This document shows positions 59,801-64,000 of a DNA stretch of 64,000 bases, one piece after another. The notes beneath the pieces were generated by a model. The model did not search any database. It was given only the letters and a program-made list of their open reading frames with translations, and was not told the DNA's origin. Source of the stretch: Nipponacmea schrenckii (taxonomy: Eukaryota; Mollusca; Gastropoda; Lottiidae); NCBI GenBank assembly GCA_030562195.1, contig JAUJPP010000012.1, positions 11,346,001-11,410,000 of the forward strand, given 5' to 3'. A program made the position numbers and the translations under genes. Numbering within the stretch: position 1 is the stretch's first letter; each line of letters opens with the position of its first letter.

Positions 59801-62579
59801 AATTTCATTGTTTTATTATTACTTGTGACAAAGTTTAAATACTTTTATTTTCAGCCAAATGGAGTGGTTTAGAAAAAAAAGCTATTGATCTGAACTTAGA
59901 AAATCATCGATTGAAATCTGAAATGGAAAAGCAAAGCACTGAGCATGAGAAAAAGTAAGTGACAGGAGAAATCATGTTGTATTTATGGTGTTCTGTTGGA
60001 GGCCATGTTGTGTTTGTATCCATGGACAAAATACAAATTTTAAGATATAATTTTATACCATTTTGTCCCAGTATTATAACCGACAAGGGAAAACCCAATT
60101 GAAAAAACCCAAAGGTGGTCTTAGCCTTTCGACCCTTAAACCTCTGGACTTTAAGTGAGCGAATACCGGCTCCCACTAGTCATATAAGGCTGGCACTGCT
60201 ACTCTTTATTATGTCTTAAGATTTTTCCTGAAATGAAATGGTTTGTGTTATTATATAGGTTTACAGCACTAAATGATACTGTAGAATATAAAGAAAATGT
60301 GATACAAAGATTGAAAGATCAACTACGCCGACAAACAACAGATCTAGATAATACCACATGTAAGTTAACATTTCTTTAACAGTCGCAATTAATTTTATAT
60401 TAGTTTGGTTATTTTTGTTCATAATATTGTCATTAAAACTCATTTATCCTCATTTATCTTCTCATTTACAATCATCTTAATTCTAGTTTCATTATATAAT
60501 CATCATTTAGTTTCACATCATTCATTTTCATTTATATACGTCTCATCTATTAACAATTTTCATGATGTGTTTCATCTATTTACATTTTTCATTTCTAGTC
60601 TCATCTATTGATATATACTGATTTTATAACATGTCTCATCTATTTACAAAATTTTTTCATGATGTGTCTCATCTATTTACAATCATTTTTCATGTCCTGT
60701 CTCATCTATTTACATTTTTCATTTCTAGTCTCATCTATTGATATCTACTGATTTCATGTCTTGTCTCTTCTATTTACATTTTTCATTTCTAGTCTCATCT
60801 ATTGATACATACTGATTTCATGTCTTGTCTCTTCTATTTACATTTTTCATTTCTAGTCTCATCTATTGATACATACTGATTTCATGTCTTGTCTCTTCTA
60901 TTTACATTTTTCATTTCTAGTCTCATCTATTGATATCTACTGATTTCATGTCTTGTCTCTTCTATTTACATTTTTCATTTCTTGGCTCATCTATTGATAT
61001 ATACTGATTTCATGTCCTGTCTCTTCTGTTTACATTTTTCATTTCTAGTCTCATCTATAGATATAAACTATTTTCATGTCTTGTCTCATCTATTTACATT
61101 TTTCATTTCTAGTCTCATCTATTGGTATATTTCATGTCTTGTCTCTTCTATTTACATTTCTCATTTCTAGTCTCATCTATTGATATAAACTATTTTCATG
61201 TCTTGTCTCTTCTATTTACATTTTTCATTCCTAGTCTCATCTATTGATACATACTGATTCCATGTCTTGTCTCTTCTATTTACATTTTTCATTTCTAGTC
61301 TCATCTATTGATATACATATTTCATATCTAGTCTCTTCTATTACAAATATTTTTCATATCAAGTCTCATCTATTTCCAAAATTTTTTCTATGTAGTCTTG
61401 TCTATTTACAAACATTTTTTGTGTGTAGTCTTGATCATCTATTTACAAACAGTCTCATAAATTTACATGTACATTCAATTTCATGTCTTGTCTCATCTAT
61501 TTACAACCAGAATTCAGTGAAATTAATGATCACTTTATCATCAGTAACATTGTCAATTTTAGGTGAAGCTGTACCGCCTGTAAAAGCAGATGAATATTGT
61601 TCTAAAGAAATTAGTAGTAAAGACAAAATAGTAGATATATATACATTAAGTATCATTGAAGGTGAAAACAAAAGACTTAAATCTCAACTAGATAGTATGA
61701 ATGTCAAGTTTAAAGAATTAACAGGTGAAAAGGAAAAGCTTCACCAGAGAGTACAGATTTATAAACAAAAAATTAAAGATCTAAGTATGGGTAAACCAGT
61801 TCCAGAGGCCTTATGGTAATTGTTTTTAAATCATATTTTTATATTTCCATTCTATTTAAGATTCATTGAAAATTTCCTTCCTTTTTGTGATATTTTTCGC
61901 CTCTTTTGTAATCTAACAAGGTTTCTACCATACATGTATACTAATATACTTTAGATTTAACCAATCAAAGCTTTAATATAAGACCCTTTTCTCAATTACA
62001 AAAATGAAAGGCCATCATAATATATCATTGCTCATACTTTACCGTGGGTTGCGTTGATAAGAATAATAATTTCTGGAACCGTACATACAATAGGAATGAT
62101 CTTGTTTTACAGTGATAAAGAAAATGTACAAAATTTTAAAAGAAAATTTTCTGCTCAAGAATTAGAAGGTATGAAATTATTTATTTTCTGATCTTTTATT
62201 CAAATGGTGTTAAACTTTTACCAAAAGCTTAAATATCATTAGCTATAAATTTTCAGCTTAATATAAAGATGATCTACTCCAAACCATTATTTATATGCTG
62301 GCTATAAGAATTGGATGTAAAGAAACTAGAAATTCATGAAGTTCTTGTATTGCTTTCCTTTTATATGAAGTGATCACTAAAAATATCTGAACAAAAATTA
62401 TTGATCTAAGTGTTTCTCTTTCAGAAACAGTGTGTTCTCCAGAGGAAAGTTTTCATTTTGATTTCCAATCTCCTTCCAAACCTAAGATAACAGTTAGTAA
62501 AAAAGAAGAGAAGGTCAAGATGCATGTATTAAAAGGTCTATCGCCTAGTAAAGATCCGTCCAAATGTCCAACACAATAG
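41826..62579 (+). CDS. CENPE: CENP-E-type kinesin-7 motor (26 coding exons, 2,363 aa)
   Basis: Exons: 41826-41890, 42398-42486, 42798-42887, 43432-43550, 43735-43848, 44598-44682, 44804-44871, 46508-46561, 47064-47194, 48710-48842, 49577-49696, 49958-50119, 50837-50891, 51412-51649, 52129-52252, 52412-52573, 53245-53370, 53647-57918, 58219-58275, 59068-59157, 59475-59547, 59855-59954, 60259-60359, 61563-61815, 62113-62168, 62425-62579. All are GT-AG and the total is 7,092 bp in frame. The N-terminal motor has P-loop GQSGSGKT (88-95), switch I NDRSSRSH (198-205), switch II DLAGSE (232-237) and a motor end near [10 protein letters not shown] (317-326). A very long coiled coil follows. The C-terminus CPTQ is a CaaX box, as for farnesylated vertebrate CENP-E. 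Its role is microtubule plus-end-directed chromosome congression at kinetochores. Length and architecture fit CENP-E (human about 2,700 aa). The start ATG leads directly into the VKVAVRIRP motor strand. Confidence 0.94.
43840..44475 (+). repeat. 32-bp minisatellite derived from the end of CENP-E exon 5 and its splice donor
   Basis: About 20 copies of AAAATACAAGAAGATACA + GTAAGTTTCACATT. The first copy is the real exon 5 end (…ACA at 43846-43848) and its GT donor at 43849. Around 16 later copies keep GTAAG, often with ACAG/GTAAGT-like context. The array lies in intron 5. Confidence 0.93.
45151..46219. mobile_element. MITE with TTAA target duplication in CENP-E intron 7
   Basis: Terminal inverted repeats are GGGGGTTGACAACC at 45151-45164 and GGTTGTCAACCCCC at 46206-46219. 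TTAA flanks both ends (45147-45150, 46220-46223). 1,069 bp with no transposase frame. TTAA targeting points to a piggyBac-type element. It landed in the first unit of the 32-bp minisatellite that follows. Confidence 0.85.
46220..46465. repeat. 32-bp minisatellite (TTAACACTGTTAACATCTAA + ATGATAATTCTT)
   Basis: Seven to eight units in CENP-E intron 7. A partial unit (GATGATAATTCTCTTAA) lies on the other side of the TTAA MITE near 45134-45150, so the MITE split this array. Confidence 0.9.
47274..48044. mobile_element. pogo/Tigger-like MITE in CENP-E intron 9
   Basis: The left end is CAGTATATCCTGCTC and the right end is the inverse of CAGTAGAACCTACATTC, with TA on both sides (47272-47273 and 48045-48046). 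Both ends carry GCGACCACCTTCA-type blocks. CAGTAGAACC is typical of pogo/Tigger termini. 771 bp without a transposase frame. Confidence 0.72.
48962..49440. mobile_element. Pearl/Helitron-like element in CENP-E intron 10 (inverse orientation)
   Basis: TATACGCCACATTATAATGT is a terminal hairpin, followed by GTCCGTCCGTC (ACGG-type spacer, inverse strand) and about three units of some 140-155 bp that share AGAGACTACA, TTTGATCAGATTT and TTGAACAAG. The arrangement is that of elements A-C read from the other end. Confidence 0.62.
51845..52115 (+). mobile_element. Probable tRNA-derived SINE in CENP-E intron 14
   Basis: TGCGGTGGCTGAGCGAGTTA (51848-51867) matches a Pol III box A (TRGCNNAGYNGG) near the start. 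The box B position is degraded. Further on is GGTCCTGTGTGCCGTTAAAG followed by ATCCCTTG, resembling a conserved central block found in animal SINEs. The boundaries are approximate. Confidence 0.45.
52640..53140. repeat. A-rich minisatellite (AAAAAATACTGTCATTTAAT type) in CENP-E intron 16
   Basis: About 20 imperfect units of 25-30 bp alternate A-runs with TGTCATTTCAGTTTT or TGTCATTTAATTTTT. The motif resembles the polypyrimidine tract and AG of an acceptor, and some units contain TTTCAG. Confidence 0.9.
53647..57918 (+). other. Giant coiled-coil exon of CENP-E (1,424 codons)
   Basis: A single uninterrupted exon codes residues 646-2069. It is bounded by TATTATAG/ATG and TTG/GTAAAG. The sequence is almost entirely Glu/Lys/Leu-rich heptads (for example [16 protein letters not shown]), with one non-coiled insertion made of 15-residue repeats. 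It forms the flexible stalk between the motor and the kinetochore-binding tail. Reading past the donor gives only seven more codons before a stop at 57937-57939. Confidence 0.9.
54697..54966 (+). repeat. In-frame coding minisatellite: six 15-residue repeats ([15 protein letters not shown])
   Basis: Six 45-bp units at CENP-E residues 996-1085. Each keeps MSLEDELKQ with variable APTSSG-type linkers, and the last is [13 protein letters not shown]. The acidic MSLEDELK block alternates with Ser/Pro/Thr linkers that break the coiled coil. Synonymous and non-synonymous differences mark individual units. Confidence 0.93.
58640..59037. mobile_element. hAT-type MITE in CENP-E intron 19 with 8-bp target duplication
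   Basis: Termini are TAGTGCTG at 58640-58647 and CAGCACTA at 59030-59037. ATTCTAAT flanks both sides (58632-58639 and 59038-59045). 398 bp. Subterminal CGATACG/CGTATCG motifs recur many times in both orientations. An 8-bp duplication and a (C/T)AGTG-type end are hallmarks of hAT elements. Confidence 0.9.
60395..61540. repeat. ~63-bp minisatellite in CENP-E intron 23
   Basis: About 15-17 units of TCTTCTATTTACATTTTTCA + TTTCTAGTCTCATCTATTGATA + TATACTGATTTCATGTCTTG, degenerate at both ends. It fills nearly the whole intron and ends just before the acceptor of exon 24. It produces long spurious plus-strand frames. Confidence 0.92.
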
Positions 62580-63170
62580 ATTGATGGGGTGTATTAGATT
62601 CATTAAGAGAGTCACTTCTATATCTAATACAGTGTAGCATTTTGCAAATCTCAATCAAAACTCTAAAAGCTTACTGCTCAGTTTGAGCTTGTCAAGTTAA
62701 AAATTCTGTAAATTTCAAGCTTCAATTGCTTGACAAGTAACAGGTGATTAAGCTTATCATTACTTTTAAATAATTTTCCATTTTGTTTATAATTCTTTCA
62801 TTCATAATTAAAGGACATAAAACTCCATTCATTTCATTTCATAAATATTATTGTAAATTATTTCTGTTTATTGTATGAAATGTATATAATATTTGTCAAT
62901 ATTTGTATATTAGATCATCTATAGAATACATGTAAATATACTGATTATTAATGTCATACCATTTCTACAATACATTACATCTCTGACTATATTAGGCTTA
63001 ATTTTTACCATATACATACACTAAGATGAGCATTTCTTACAATATTCTGACCGATCTATCCTGTCTTTTATGTTTCTCTTCATAATCTTCATCATATATT
63101 ATATATTATTAAAACAGGATAATATTATACATATGTATTTATCATTTATTTCTTAATCAATATAGTCCAC
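62580..63170 (+). other. Probable CENP-E 3' UTR and downstream sequence
   Basis: AT-rich sequence without a coding frame after the stop. A variant polyadenylation signal ATTAAA lies near 62808. A canonical AATAAA was not seen close to the stop. Confidence 0.45.
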
Positions 63171-63469
63171 TTCCACGTCTGTACGATGTTGAGAAGTAGC
63201 AATGCTGTTTAGAAGTGGCAAGGCCTGGTCGGGCTTGTCTACCCCGTAGAAACGTCACTGGTACTAGAAACAAGCAATAGGAATTGTTAACTCTCCGGCT
63301 TGTCCGAGGCTTGTCTGTATTCCATCGACGTTTACAGTGGAAATGAAATGGACTTCATTTTCAAATAGAGACAATGTCAACATTCTGGTCTATATTATAC
63401 TTTTTAGCCGCAAAAGGTATTTAATCCGATTGAGATATCCCGCATTTGATTTCACACCAACCCTGGCTC

Positions 63470-63745
63470 GCATTTTTATACGCCCACATTATTAAGTGGT
63501 CGTATTTTTTTAGTCACTTCTGTCGCCCTTTTTTCCGTCCACAATTGCCTTGTGAACCCAATAGAGAACAGTTTTCGTCTGATTTGAAAGAAATTTTGTG
63601 CGATCATTTATTTTGATGAGATCTTGAACAAGTTCGATTTTGATCGTTATTTCGATAAATGGTTTTTGAGTTACATGTATTGCACTTTCTTGACTAAATA
63701 AAGAAAACGCGTCGAATTTATTCGTGAACGCAACAGTGATTACAG
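63470..63745. mobile_element. Pearl/Helitron-like terminus and core (inverse orientation)
   Basis: TACGCCCAC/GTGGTCGTA hairpin at about 63478-63507, CCGTCC spacer near 63534, then core units with GAACCCAATAGAGAACAGTTT, TTTCGTCTGATTTG and GATCTTGAACAAGTTCGAT, matching the copy at 48962-49440. Confidence 0.6.
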
Positions 63746-63749
63746 TTTT

Positions 63750-64000
63750 TATCGGGTGTGTACAAAACGAAGACCTTTTTTTTTACGTCCGTATTTATGT
63801 TTCACCCTGTAGGGAAGGGAGGGGGTGATGGATTTTGCTCATTTTCTGGGGAAATTGGCGTATTGACATGCTTAACCTTCGAGTAAAATTTCAATGGAAT
63901 ATTCCTCTGCCTTGTCGGATTTTTTCACAGGGTCTTCGTTTTTTTACCTGGTGGGGTGTTCCTTTTATACCTTCTTTTTTACGTCCGTATTTATGTTTCA
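63750..64000. repeat. Unidentified repeat with ~197-bp period, cut by the window edge
   Basis: TTTTACGTCCGTATTTATGT occurs at about 63780 and again at about 63977, running to the end. Between them lie ACAAAACGAAGACC (63757) and its inverse GGGTCTTCGTTTT (63929). The core equals that of the short repeats flanking gypsy element 2. Confidence 0.6.

Noticed and set aside
60405..61560. Frames rich in Ser/Phe/Leu/Ile across CENP-E intron 23
   Set aside because: They come from the 63-bp minisatellite. Only 61563-61815 is coding, set by the acceptor and phase.

Overview
This is an AT-rich, intron-rich animal nuclear sequence crowded with repeats. I infer a mollusc, possibly a gastropod. The reasons are tRNA-Leu-primed Ty3/gypsy elements with LTRs of about 170 bp (an architecture I associate with bivalve Steamer-like elements), and several elements with ~160 bp tandem cores, an ACGG-like spacer and a terminal TACGCCC/GGGCGTA hairpin, as described for Pearl or Helitron-derived elements of bivalves. 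The species call is inference only.

Left part (1-17.2 kb): a graveyard of retroelements. A first gypsy element (1 to about 4.7 kb) is broken by an in-frame stop, a frameshift and an antisense LINE fragment. A second gypsy element (4906-10750) is bounded by matching LTRs and a perfect 5-bp target duplication. It is itself invaded by a TA-flanked MITE and a 1.47 kb dimeric repeat, and its reverse transcriptase catalytic box is deleted. A 2.2 kb minisatellite and another antisense LINE fragment follow. A CpG-rich stretch near 17.8 kb looks like a minus-strand promoter and first exon.

Middle (18-35 kb): a minus-strand SLC16/monocarboxylate-transporter-like gene of five coding exons (632 aa, all splice phases consistent). 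Its third intron holds a decayed DIRS-type tyrosine-recombinase retrotransposon whose end lies within about a dozen bases of an exon. A 43-bp minisatellite, dispersed CTTCCGGTTT-type repeats and three successive Pearl/Helitron-like arrays (30.8-34.3 kb) follow. I found no convincing gene between 24 and 35 kb.

Right part (35.7-62.6 kb): two divergent genes that both act on microtubules. On the minus strand is a four-exon CAP-Gly protein (225 aa). On the plus strand is a 26-exon CENP-E-type kinesin-7 (2,363 aa) with an N-terminal motor, a very long coiled coil carrying an internal 15-residue repeat, and a C-terminal CaaX box. CENP-E introns hold an hAT-like MITE (8-bp duplication), a TTAA-flanked MITE, a TA-flanked pogo-like MITE, a Pearl-like array, a probable SINE and several minisatellites, one of which repeats an exon end together with its splice donor. 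The window ends in another Pearl-like terminus and an unidentified repeat.
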